Assembly: GCA_014381465.1 (NCBI GenBank)
Contig: JACNLP010000025.1
Span: forward strand, 1-38,415
Source of the DNA: Flavobacteriales bacterium
GTDB lineage: Bacteria; Bacteroidota; Bacteroidia; Flavobacteriales; BACL11
DNA length: 38,415 bases
Direction of reading: 5' to 3'
This document shows positions 1 through 9,449 of this stretch, in pieces. Position 1 is the stretch's first letter. Every line of letters starts with the position of its first letter. Position numbers and translations under genes: made by a program. The notes beneath the pieces are model-generated. The model did not search any database. It saw nothing but the letters and a program-made list of their open reading frames with translations, and was not told where the DNA came from.

Positions 1-355
1 TATAAGAACAATCTAATTCATATAATACTGAATTAGAGCTAAGATCTAAAGTTGACAGTTGATTATTATTACAATAAAGCCAGTATAAATCTGCAAAATC
101 TTCAATACCTGTTAAGTCTGAAATATTTTGATTATTTACATCTAATGATGTAATAGTATTGATGTTTGCAGTTAGCACCATACCATTATTTGCAACACCA
201 TCACCCATGGTATTTGGCCATGTTGAAGTATTTCCATTTGCATCATGTGTTTCCAGATAAGCTTCAAAATTTGCATCTGGTATTGATGTTGTTTGTGCAA
301 AAATTTGTGTTGTTGCTATTAGCACAACAGTAGTTAAGAGTAATAATTTTTTCAT
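1..355 (-). CDS. Secreted leucine-rich-repeat protein (3' part outside window)
   Basis: The gene reads leftward from the ATG at 353-355 and runs off the window, so only the first 118 residues are seen. They begin with a signal peptide (MKKLLLLTTVVLIATTQIFAQ, cleavage after the Ala before Gln). Next comes the segment IPDANFEAYLETHDANGN, which is common at the start of Bacteroidota leucine-rich-repeat proteins, and then LRR units of the LxxLxCxxNxLxxLDLSxN type from about residue 85. Such proteins are exported and often carry a T9SS tail, but the C-terminus is not visible here. A -7 box (TAAGTTTG) lies at 385-392 and a paired direct repeat lies further upstream. The binding target is unknown. 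I am confident of the family, not of a function. Confidence 0.8.
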   Translation of the reverse strand, partial: MKKLLLLTTVVLIATTQIFAQTTSIPDANFEAYLETHDANGNTSTWPNTMGDGVANNGMVLTANINTITSLDVNNQNISDLTGIEDFADLYWLYCNNNQLSTLDLSSNSVLYELDCSY

Positions 356-384
356 AATAATTTATTTTTAGAATTAATAGAATA

Positions 385-392
385 CAAACTTA
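385..392 (-). promoter_or_regulatory. Bacteroidota -7 box for the LRR gene
   Basis: The minus strand reads TAAGTTTG, matching TAnnTTTG, 29 bases before the ATG. No TTG is found at the usual -33 distance (about 412-416), which suggests dependence on an activator. Confidence 0.5.
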
Positions 393-421
393 CTCAGTAA
401 TGTTTGTGTAAATGAACTCAA

Positions 422-454
422 TCATTATTCGGTTGGTATGAGTCATTATTCGGT
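422..454. promoter_or_regulatory. Paired 12-bp direct repeat, likely regulator site
   Basis: TCATTATTCGGT occurs twice without mismatch, at 422-433 and 443-454, in the same orientation. The 21-bp period equals two helical turns. The pair lies between two divergent genes and ends 30 bp upstream of the LRR gene's -7 box, roughly positions -41 to -73 of that promoter. Tandem sites of this period are typical of regulators such as LytTR-type proteins; which regulator acts here is inference. Confidence 0.5.
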
Positions 455-561
455 AAAAAGATAAAACCCTACAAATTATAGAAACAGTTCAAATCCTCTT
501 CAAAAAAGTTCGAAATTTGGTCAGATAGTTCCACCAAAAAAAACAGGTTTTTTATTTTTCG

Positions 562-569
562 CATATTTG
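562..569 (+). promoter_or_regulatory. Probable -7 box directly before the M43 protease gene
   Basis: CATATTTG matches TAnnTTTG except for the first base. It ends only four bases before the ATG at 574, so the transcript would be almost leaderless. It is weaker than the exact matches elsewhere in the window. Confidence 0.35.
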
Positions 570-573
570 TAGC

Positions 574-1734
574 ATGAAAAAAATATTACTTTTCCTTTTC
601 TTGATTCCTCAAATTTTGTTTGCACAATATAATTGGTGCGGAACAGCTGATAAAATGCTTACTAACTCGCCTACTGAAAAAGAGCAAAGTTTGATGCAAA
701 AAATTAGAACTACTATTGCAAATAGTAGCAACAGTAAAAGCCAAGATTCTTTGCTGATTATCCCAACTGTAGTGCATATTGTTCACTTTAATGGAAATGG
801 TAATATTACGGATTTACAAGTGCAAGATGGGATGCGAGTTGTAAATGAAGATTTTAGAAGACAGAATGCCGATACCATTAACGGAAACCCTCTTTTTTAT
901 CCTTTTGCTGCTGATTGCAAAATTGAATTCCGTTTGGCAAAACTAGATCCCAATGGCGATTCCACAACAGGAATTACCAGAACAGACACCTCCATTTATC
1001 CACACCCAGAACCAACAAATGCAAATTTTAACAATGTAAAATATATTGTAAGCTGGCCACCAAATATGTACTTTAACATTTGGCTAGTGCGTCATATTTC
1101 AGGAGGAGCCTTAGGTTATGCACAATATCCTGGCACTGCCTTTACTTATGGCGGACCTTGGGAAACTTATGGACCTACTATTCGCTCTTATGAATGGGGA
1201 ACCATTGGAACATCAAATTCTGATGGAAGAGTAGGTACACACGAAATTGGGCATTGCTTAGGGCTTTATCATACTTTTCTTAGTTTCTCTACTGGCTGTG
1301 GAGCAGAATGCGACACTACTGGAGATCAGGTGTGCGACACCCCACCCACCACTCCTACTTACGATTGTGACACAAGCAATTTGTGTGCTAATGATTTGTT
1401 AGGGCCATCTGCTTTTACTGTGGATATGCCCGACCAATTGGAGAATTACATGAGTTATAACGATTGCCAGAATTTATTTACACTAGGACAAAAAACGAGA
1501 ATGAGAGGATTCCTAACCACTTTAGATACGCTTAACGGATTGTATTTGGATGATAACCTTATTGCAACAGGACTGATGCAAACAACCGCAATTACTGAAC
1601 TACCTAATACTAAAAACAGAAAACTCCTGAAAATAGTTGATATTTTAGGAAGAGAAACTTTACCTAAAAGAAATACAACTCTTTTTTATATTTATAATGA
1701 TGGAACGGTAGAGAAAAGTATTGTTGTTGAGTAA
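574..1734 (+). CDS. Secreted M43 (pappalysin-type) zinc metalloprotease with T9SS-like tail
   Basis: This is a 386-residue exported endopeptidase. Residues 1-18 form a signal peptide ending FAQ. The catalytic zinc site is HEIGHCLGLYH, giving His223, Glu224, His227 and His233 in the HExxHxxGxxH pattern of the metzincin clan. The Met-turn is at YMSY (292-295). Several cysteines between 242 and 298 probably form disulfides, as in the family. The last ~35 residues (KIVDILGRE... FYIYNDGTVEKSIVVE) resemble the short C-terminal tails that send Bacteroidota proteins through the type IX secretion system. The product is therefore probably secreted or surface-attached and digests extracellular protein. 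The gene stands alone, divergent from the LRR gene. The substrate cannot be inferred. Family assignment is firm; export by T9SS is likely. Confidence 0.9.
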   Translation: MKKILLFLFLIPQILFAQYNWCGTADKMLTNSPTEKEQSLMQKIRTTIANSSNSKSQDSLLIIPTVVHIVHFNGNGNITDLQVQDGMRVVNEDFRRQNADTINGNPLFYPFAADCKIEFRLAKLDPNGDSTTGITRTDTSIYPHPEPTNANFNNVKYIVSWPPNMYFNIWLVRHISGGALGYAQYPGTAFTYGGPWETYGPTIRSYEWGTIGTSNSDGRVGTHEIGHCLGLYHTFLSFSTGCGAECDTTGDQVCDTPPTTPTYDCDTSNLCANDLLGPSAFTVDMPDQLENYMSYNDCQNLFTLGQKTRMRGFLTTLDTLNGLYLDDNLIATGLMQTTAITELPNTKNRKLLKIVDILGRETLPKRNTTLFYIYNDGTVEKSIVVE

Positions 1735-4047
<2,313 letters not shown>

Positions 4048-4060
4048 AAATAGTTGGTAG

Positions 4061-4193
4061 TTTGTGGTTATCAGCAGCACTAAAAACTACAAACCAATAA
4101 CCACAAACCAATAACTACAAACCAATAACTACAAACCAATAACCACAAACCAATAACCACAAACCAATAACTACAAACCAATAACCACAAACA
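4061..4193. repeat. 14-bp tandem repeat array (about 7.5 copies) with one inverted partial copy
   Basis: Seven full units of ACAAACCAATAACY start at 4089, 4103, 4117, 4131, 4145, 4159 and 4173, followed by a half unit to 4193. Only the last base of the unit varies (C or T). An 11-base inverted copy, TTTGTGGTTAT, lies at 4061-4071, so the array could fold back into a hairpin with any unit ending in C. The array fills nearly the whole gap between gyrB and mdh. The 14-bp period is not a multiple of three and no reading frame is conserved, so it is not coding. Confidence 0.9.
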
Positions 4194-4205
4194 AAAAATA
4201 AAAAA

Positions 4206-5144
4206 ATGAAAGTAACAGTAGTAGGAGCAGGGGCAGTGGGGGCAAGTTGTGCCGAATACATTGCCATTAAAAATTTCGCATCAGAAGTAGTATTAGTAGA
4301 TATTAAAGAAAATTTTGCAGAAGGAAAGGCAATGGACTTGATGCAAACTGCTGCTTTAAACGGATTTGACACCAAAATAACAGGAACCACAGGGGATTAT
4401 TCCAAAACAGCTGGAAGCACTGTTGCAGTTATTACTTCCGGAATTCCAAGAAAACCAGGAATGACTCGTGAAGAATTAATTGGAATAAATGCTGGTATTG
4501 TAAAGTCCGTTTCAGAGCAATTAATAAAACATTCTCCTGATGTAATTCTAATTATTGTAAGCAACCCAATGGATACCATGACTTACCTTACGCATAAAAC
4601 TTTGGGTTTGCCGAAAAATAGAATCATAGGAATGGGCGGTGCATTGGATAGTGCCAGATTCAAATTCCGATTGGCAGAGGCAATTGGTTGTCCAAGCTCG
4701 GATGTTGATGGAATGGTAATTGGCGGACATTCCGATAAAGGCATGGTTCCATTAACGCGTTTGGCAAGCAGAAACAGTGTAAGAGTAAGCGAGTTTTTAT
4801 CAGAAGAAAGATTACAACAAGTTTTGGAAGACACAAAAGTAGGAGGGGCAACCCTTACTGGGATGTTAGGTACTTCTGCTTGGTATGCGCCAGGGGCAGC
4901 AGTTTCGGCTTTGGTGCAATCCATAGTTTGCGATCAACATAAAATGTTTCCTTGCTCAGTACTTTTAGATGGGGAATACGGACTTTCTGACCTCTGTATT
5001 GGCGTTCCTGTTTTGCTTGGAAAAAACGGTATCGAGAAAATTGTGGAAATTGATTTGAATGATTTGGAGAAAGAAAAATTAGCAACTTCTGCTGAGGGTG
5101 TGAAAAAAACCAACGCACTTTTAACTGAGATTGGGGCACTTTAA
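4206..5144 (+). CDS. mdh: Malate dehydrogenase
   Basis: The enzyme interconverts malate and oxaloacetate with NAD in the cytosolic TCA cycle. The dinucleotide-binding loop GAGAVG is at residues 7-12, with the NAD-selective Asp in VLVDIKE near 32. Substrate and catalytic residues are visible: Arg82 and Arg88 in IPRKPGMTREE, the Asp148/Arg151 pair in GGALDSARF, and the proton-acceptor His175 in GGHSDKGMVP. The 312-residue length and the residues around Arg82 favour the LDH-like malate dehydrogenase group over lactate dehydrogenase, in which Arg82 would be Gln. The ATG follows an A-rich leader with no clear Shine-Dalgarno sequence, normal for the phylum. I see no own promoter between the tandem repeat and the start, so it may be cotranscribed with gyrB. 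Confidence 0.94.
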   Translation: MKVTVVGAGAVGASCAEYIAIKNFASEVVLVDIKENFAEGKAMDLMQTAALNGFDTKITGTTGDYSKTAGSTVAVITSGIPRKPGMTREELIGINAGIVKSVSEQLIKHSPDVILIIVSNPMDTMTYLTHKTLGLPKNRIIGMGGALDSARFKFRLAEAIGCPSSDVDGMVIGGHSDKGMVPLTRLASRNSVRVSEFLSEERLQQVLEDTKVGGATLTGMLGTSAWYAPGAAVSALVQSIVCDQHKMFPCSVLLDGEYGLSDLCIGVPVLLGKNGIEKIVEIDLNDLEKEKLATSAEGVKKTNALLTEIGAL

Positions 5145-5196
5145 GATTTTTTCTGAATACATAAGATTTTCCTCTCTTTCTGACTAATGTCATATT

Positions 5197-5223
5197 TTGG
5201 ACAAAAAATTTTATTTAAGTTTG
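5197..5223 (+). promoter_or_regulatory. Promoter of the MbnP/MbnH-like pair
   Basis: TAAGTTTG at 5216-5223 is an exact -7 box, 27 bases before the ATG at 5251. TTG at 5197-5199 may be the -33 element, with a rather short 16-bp spacer. Confidence 0.5.
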
Positions 5224-5250
5224 CCGATATATTAATCAATAACAAAAAAT

Positions 5251-6063
5251 ATGAAACGGATAATTATTGCTTTACTAGGAATCTCCTTAGTTTTTACTTC
5301 TTGTAAGAAAGGGAAGGTAGAGATTTCTGGCTGTACAGATTCATCAGCATTAAACTTTGACCCACTAGCTACAATTGATGATAGTAGCTGTATATATCCT
5401 GTTAATACAAGCTTAACCATTAATTTTTCGCAAACTGTAGATGGAGTAGACTTGACTACTGATACTATGATTTACACCAATTCGGCAGGTGAGGACTATA
5501 GTATTCAAACATTAAAATATTTAATCTCAGATATTACCTTACATAAAGATGACAGTACTTCAATCTTATTAAAAGAAGTACATTTTGTAGACATTAGAAA
5601 TGCTTCTACTCTAAGTGTTGATTTTGGAGAATTGCAGGATGGAAATTACACTTCTATTTCCTTTACTATGGGTTTAGATACTGCAAAAAATATTAGCAAC
5701 CGATATGTAAATGAAGATTTTCATGCAACTATGTTTTGGCCTGAACCAAATGGTGGAGGGTATCATTATATGAAATTAGAAGGAGCTTACACTAATGATT
5801 CTACCTTCTATAATACCCATACTGGCGGGACTATGGGTGGTGATTACTCATTTAACAATAACTCTTCTATTTTATTAAATGTTAATAACGACATGGGTGA
5901 TGTAATTATTGATATTAATATGGAGATTAATAATTGGTATCAAACACCAAATGAAATTGCTTTCTCTACTTATGGTATGGGTATAATGATGAATATGCAA
6001 AAACAAATGGAATTGAAACAGAACGGAATGACAGATATTTTTTCTGTTTCTGTAAATCAGTAA
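5251..6063 (+). CDS. MbnP-like copper-binding lipoprotein
   Basis: This is a 270-residue lipoprotein. The lipobox FTSC puts the lipidated Cys at 18, so the mature protein sits on a membrane facing the periplasm or surface. Residues 28-47 form a Cys-bounded acidic motif (CTDSSALNFDPLATIDDSSC) often seen in Bacteroidota exported proteins. The rest resembles the MbnP family: the LKYLISDITL strand (88-97), FTMGLD (138-143), and the core ATMFWPEPNGGGYHYMKLEG (159-178), with Trp163 and Trp229. In the studied methanotroph pair, the diheme partner oxidises a Trp of MbnP to kynurenine, creating a copper site. The next gene encodes such a diheme protein four bases downstream, which strongly supports the assignment. 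No methanobactin genes are nearby, so the physiological role here is open. Confidence 0.75.
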   Translation: MKRIIIALLGISLVFTSCKKGKVEISGCTDSSALNFDPLATIDDSSCIYPVNTSLTINFSQTVDGVDLTTDTMIYTNSAGEDYSIQTLKYLISDITLHKDDSTSILLKEVHFVDIRNASTLSVDFGELQDGNYTSISFTMGLDTAKNISNRYVNEDFHATMFWPEPNGGGYHYMKLEGAYTNDSTFYNTHTGGTMGGDYSFNNNSSILLNVNNDMGDVIIDINMEINNWYQTPNEIAFSTYGMGIMMNMQKQMELKQNGMTDIFSVSVNQ

Positions 6064-6067
6064 TGCA

Positions 6068-7105
6068 ATGAAAAAAGCACTATATTTCTTTATAGTTTTA
6101 GTACTTCTTTTTTCCTGCAAAAAAGAAGTGGTTGAAACTACAATTCCTCACCAAACAAGCCCTTACACTATAAGCACCCCTCTTGGATTTCCTACAATGC
6201 AAATTCCAGATAATAATCCTATGACAGTGGAGGGAGTGACACTTGGCAAAAAACTTTTTCATGACAAGATATTGAGTGCAGACGGCACACAATCTTGCGC
6301 TTCTTGCCATTTTCAAGCGGCTGGTTTTTCTGATACAAACCGTTTTAGTGAAGGAATTGATGGCTCTTTTGGCGATAGGAATGCTTCCACTATTGTAAAT
6401 GCTGGCTGGAATACTTCCAATTTTTGGGATGGGAGAGCAACCACTTTGGAAGATCAAGCTTTTGGTCCTGTTGTCAATCCAATTGAAATGAATAATAGTT
6501 GGCAAAATGTAGAAAATACGCTCAATGCAAATACAACTTATAAGGATTTGTTCAAAAAGACATTTAATATAGATGATATTGATTCTACTCATGTAGTGAT
6601 GGCTATTGCACAATTTGAGAGAACTTTAATTTCAGCTAATTCAAAATATGATAAGTATTTGAGAAATGAAATACAACTTTCTCCTTCCGAGCTAAATGGT
6701 TTGGTAATTTTCAATACAGAAAAAGGGGATTGTTTTCATTGTCATAGCACAGATATGTTTATCGATAATTTGTTTCATAATAATGGTTTAGATGCTGAGC
6801 CATTTACGGATTTAGGTTTGGCAAAAGTAACTGGCATAGATTCTGATAATGGAAAGTTCAAAACCCCAACGCTTAGAAATATTGAGTTTTCAGCACCATA
6901 TATGCATGATGGTAGATTCTCTACTTTGGAGCAGGTTGTTGAGCATTATAATAGTGGAGGAAAATACTCCACAACTGTTGATCCTTTAATGAAAAAATTA
7001 GGAGTTGGCTTACAGCTTACTGAGCAAGAAAAACAGGATTTAATAGCTTTTTTGAAAACACTATCTGATACAGAATTTCTAAACAATCCAGATTTTACTC
7101 CTTAA
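6068..7105 (+). CDS. Diheme cytochrome c peroxidase family lipoprotein (MbnH-like)
   Basis: This 345-residue lipoprotein (lipobox FSC, Cys17) has two c-type heme sites: CASCH at 77-81 and CFHCH at 222-226. It belongs to the bacterial cytochrome c peroxidase/MauG/MbnH superfamily. Other family signatures are GKKLFHDKILS (60-70), NFWDGRA (118-124) and APYMHDGRF (276-284). Members either reduce hydrogen peroxide or, as MauG and MbnH do, use high-valent hemes to oxidise residues of a partner protein. The gene begins four bases after an MbnP-like gene, which favours a partner-modifying role over simple peroxide removal. Its 3' end overlaps the convergent FG-GAP gene by 11 bp. Diheme identity is certain; the substrate is inference. 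Confidence 0.88.
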   Translation: MKKALYFFIVLVLLFSCKKEVVETTIPHQTSPYTISTPLGFPTMQIPDNNPMTVEGVTLGKKLFHDKILSADGTQSCASCHFQAAGFSDTNRFSEGIDGSFGDRNASTIVNAGWNTSNFWDGRATTLEDQAFGPVVNPIEMNNSWQNVENTLNANTTYKDLFKKTFNIDDIDSTHVVMAIAQFERTLISANSKYDKYLRNEIQLSPSELNGLVIFNTEKGDCFHCHSTDMFIDNLFHNNGLDAEPFTDLGLAKVTGIDSDNGKFKTPTLRNIEFSAPYMHDGRFSTLEQVVEHYNSGGKYSTTVDPLMKKLGVGLQLTEQEKQDLIAFLKTLSDTEFLNNPDFTP

Positions 7106-9278
7106 CAAATTTTAAAGTAGAATTTTCTAATTTAATAATGTAAATTCCACTAGGAAGACTGCTCACATTTAGTTTGTGATTTTCGGTGGATTTTTCTTCT
7201 CTTATAATAAGTTCGCCTAAAATGTTAAAAAGGTTTATTTCACCATTAATTTCACTTTGAATAAATAGATTTTCATTAGCTGGATTTGGGTAAATTAAAA
7301 ACAGATTTGAAGAATAAATTTCATTCATATTAGTAGTAACTGTATCTCCAGAAAAATAACTTAACCCTCCACAATAATTTCCAATTATCATATCAGGAAT
7401 TTGGTCGTTATTTATATCCTTGATACATAAAGCTGTTTTGCTTCCTTCTTTAATATTCTGTTCGGTATTACTAATAAGGTTAAAATTTCCACTTAAGTTT
7501 CCATCTATATTATTGTAATGGTAAATTCCTCCGTAATTGGAGCCAATATACAAATGATATTCTCCATTAATATCAACCAAAAAAGGAGCACTATAACCAG
7601 TGCTTATGTACAAAGAATCCACATCAATTCCTCCAAAATTAGAGACAATACTATCAAATACAGCTGTATTTAAAGTTCCTTTATTTGGAAAATAAGTGAT
7701 TGTTCCCATCATGTTACCAATGAGTAAATCCAATAATCCATCTCGATTTACATCCACCAGTTGAGGTGTAGCAAAATAGCCCACATCAATATGCTCGTAA
7801 TTAGCCACAGAAAGTGAGAAATTGGATGGCGTTCCTCCATTATTTGTGAAATAATGCAGGTTTCCATCAGCATCTCCAATTATCATATCTTTATCGTTAT
7901 CTCCATCTAAATCTCCAAAAGTGGGATAAATGTTTTTGGCTGGAATATTTAGAATCATATTCAAATTTATTGTAGAAATCCCAGCAAAATCTCTCGTAAC
8001 TAAATCAAAAGTTGGTAAAGAAGGTGTTCCTGTATTCTTAAAAAGAGCAAGTCCAGAAACATCATTTCCATTTATATCATGGTAGCCGTAATTTCCAACA
8101 ATTATATCTTGTAAACTATCATTATTATAATCAAAAAAAACAGGATAAGCTCCTTCTCCTAAATCAATCATATCTTCTTGTAAAAACGATTTGCTAACAA
8201 AATTAAAATCAGGTAAATTATTAGTTCCATTATTAGCATAAAGCCATACACTTTCAAAATTTTCGGAGTTGGCTTGGCTATTAGTTGTAACTACCAAATC
8301 TTTTACACCATCATGGGTTACATCCAAATAAAAAGGAGTAGGAAATAAGTGTAAGTTGGTAGCAATAGTATTGGTATTATTTGCAGGAAAAATACTATCT
8401 ACTGCTATTATATTTGCATTTTGATTGTTGCCACCATTTATAAGTAAGTTTAAATTATTAAAACTCACATCTCCTAACACTAAATCTTTATCGCTATCAT
8501 TATCTACATCAATTGCCAAAAGGGTTGAGCCAGAATGTTTTTGTTTGCTATTTGCATTGTTTGGAACAAAAGCTGGGGTGCAACTATTTACATTGCAAGC
8601 TGTGCAATTGATAAAATAGCTATTTAGTCCTTCAAAAAAATTACCCCAACAAGATTCGTTAAACTCAAAAGCTAAAGTGTCGCAATTTCCGTAATTTTCC
8701 ATTGCCATATTTTTATGAAATTCTACAAAACCACCAGTAATTGCAAAAGTTAAAATATCCAAATCACCATCATTATCTATATCTGAAATTGCAGGCAAAT
8801 CTACACTGCTTACAAATAAATTAAAATTATTAGCTCCATAATCCGATAGTAAAAGTGAGGTAACTAAAGTAAAGGAAAGTGAAGATGTTGAAGTATTTTC
8901 GTAAACCTCAATCCCCCCTGAAGAGTACGCAAAAATATCTTGTTTCCCATCACAATTATAGTCCTCTAAAAGTACCCAATCGTGCAAATTTGGGAAAGCA
9001 GAGCGGTACTCTGGAGCAAAAATATACTCCCCATTTATGCTTAAAAAAGGAGTAATTTTATTTCCTGTTCTATCAAAAATAATAAGATCATTTACGCCAT
9101 CCAAATTTAAATCAATCTCTGATGGTTGTGCTGCATTTATACCTCCAACCCAACTATGTTTAAAATCAAATCCATTTTCTTGAACAGAAATAGAGGTATC
9201 TCTATTAAAATATATTTGAGCAGAAACGGCTGAAACAATCCAAAGAGTTGTAAATAAAATGCCAATTATTTTTTTCAT
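7095..9278 (-). CDS. Secreted FG-GAP/VCBS-repeat protein with T9SS sorting domain
   Basis: This is a 727-residue exported protein with a signal peptide (residues 1-20, ending SAQ). At least nine calcium-binding-type loops of the DxNxDGxxDL kind are spread along it, for example DLNLDGVNDL, DIDNDGDLDIL, DLDGDNDKDM, DVNRDGLLDLL and DINNDQIPDM. Such repeats build a beta-propeller like that of integrin alpha chains. The C-terminal ~75 residues (IYPNPANENLFIQ ... LPSGIYIIKLENSTLKFVKE) are a clear type A T9SS sorting domain, so the protein passes the outer membrane and is surface-attached or released. It is monocistronic, and its last 11 bases overlap the end of the convergent diheme gene. The role is probably adhesion or ligand binding; nothing in it is catalytic. 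Confidence 0.9.
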   Translation of the reverse strand: MKKIIGILFTTLWIVSAVSAQIYFNRDTSISVQENGFDFKHSWVGGINAAQPSEIDLNLDGVNDLIIFDRTGNKITPFLSINGEYIFAPEYRSAFPNLHDWVLLEDYNCDGKQDIFAYSSGGIEVYENTSTSSLSFTLVTSLLLSDYGANNFNLFVSSVDLPAISDIDNDGDLDILTFAITGGFVEFHKNMAMENYGNCDTLAFEFNESCWGNFFEGLNSYFINCTACNVNSCTPAFVPNNANSKQKHSGSTLLAIDVDNDSDKDLVLGDVSFNNLNLLINGGNNQNANIIAVDSIFPANNTNTIATNLHLFPTPFYLDVTHDGVKDLVVTTNSQANSENFESVWLYANNGTNNLPDFNFVSKSFLQEDMIDLGEGAYPVFFDYNNDSLQDIIVGNYGYHDINGNDVSGLALFKNTGTPSLPTFDLVTRDFAGISTINLNMILNIPAKNIYPTFGDLDGDNDKDMIIGDADGNLHYFTNNGGTPSNFSLSVANYEHIDVGYFATPQLVDVNRDGLLDLLIGNMMGTITYFPNKGTLNTAVFDSIVSNFGGIDVDSLYISTGYSAPFLVDINGEYHLYIGSNYGGIYHYNNIDGNLSGNFNLISNTEQNIKEGSKTALCIKDINNDQIPDMIIGNYCGGLSYFSGDTVTTNMNEIYSSNLFLIYPNPANENLFIQSEINGEINLFNILGELIIREEKSTENHKLNVSSLPSGIYIIKLENSTLKFVKE

Positions 9279-9378
9279 TTTTTTAATTAAAATAAGTACA
9301 AATTACGCTAATTAAAACGAGAAAATCGCTTTCAAAAAAAGCAATCTTACGGCTTCAAATAAAAGCCCTATTGTTTTA

Positions 9379-9409
9379 TTGTTTATATAAGAATGAAGTT
9401 CTATATTTG
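9379..9409 (+). promoter_or_regulatory. secDF promoter (TTG-N20-TATATTTG)
   Basis: TTG at 9379-9381 and TATATTTG at 9402-9409 are separated by 20 bp, close to the Bacteroidota consensus. The leader to the ATG at 9450 would be about 35 bases. Confidence 0.65.
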
Positions 9410-9449
9410 CCGCTCAAAAATATCAGCAAAAAATTAAATAAAAGAAATA

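Noticed and set aside
4089-4193. Regular short repeats that might be a CRISPR array
   Set aside because: Units are 14 bp and directly adjacent with no spacers, and no cas genes are near. It is a simple tandem repeat.
4115-4390. Minus-strand reading frame with a repeated GYWFVVIGL pattern
   Set aside because: The pattern is translation of the 14-bp tandem repeat, and the rest lies antisense to mdh. It is a shadow.
8425-8619. Plus-strand 64-residue reading frame
   Set aside because: It lies wholly antisense within the well-supported FG-GAP gene and has no recognisable features.
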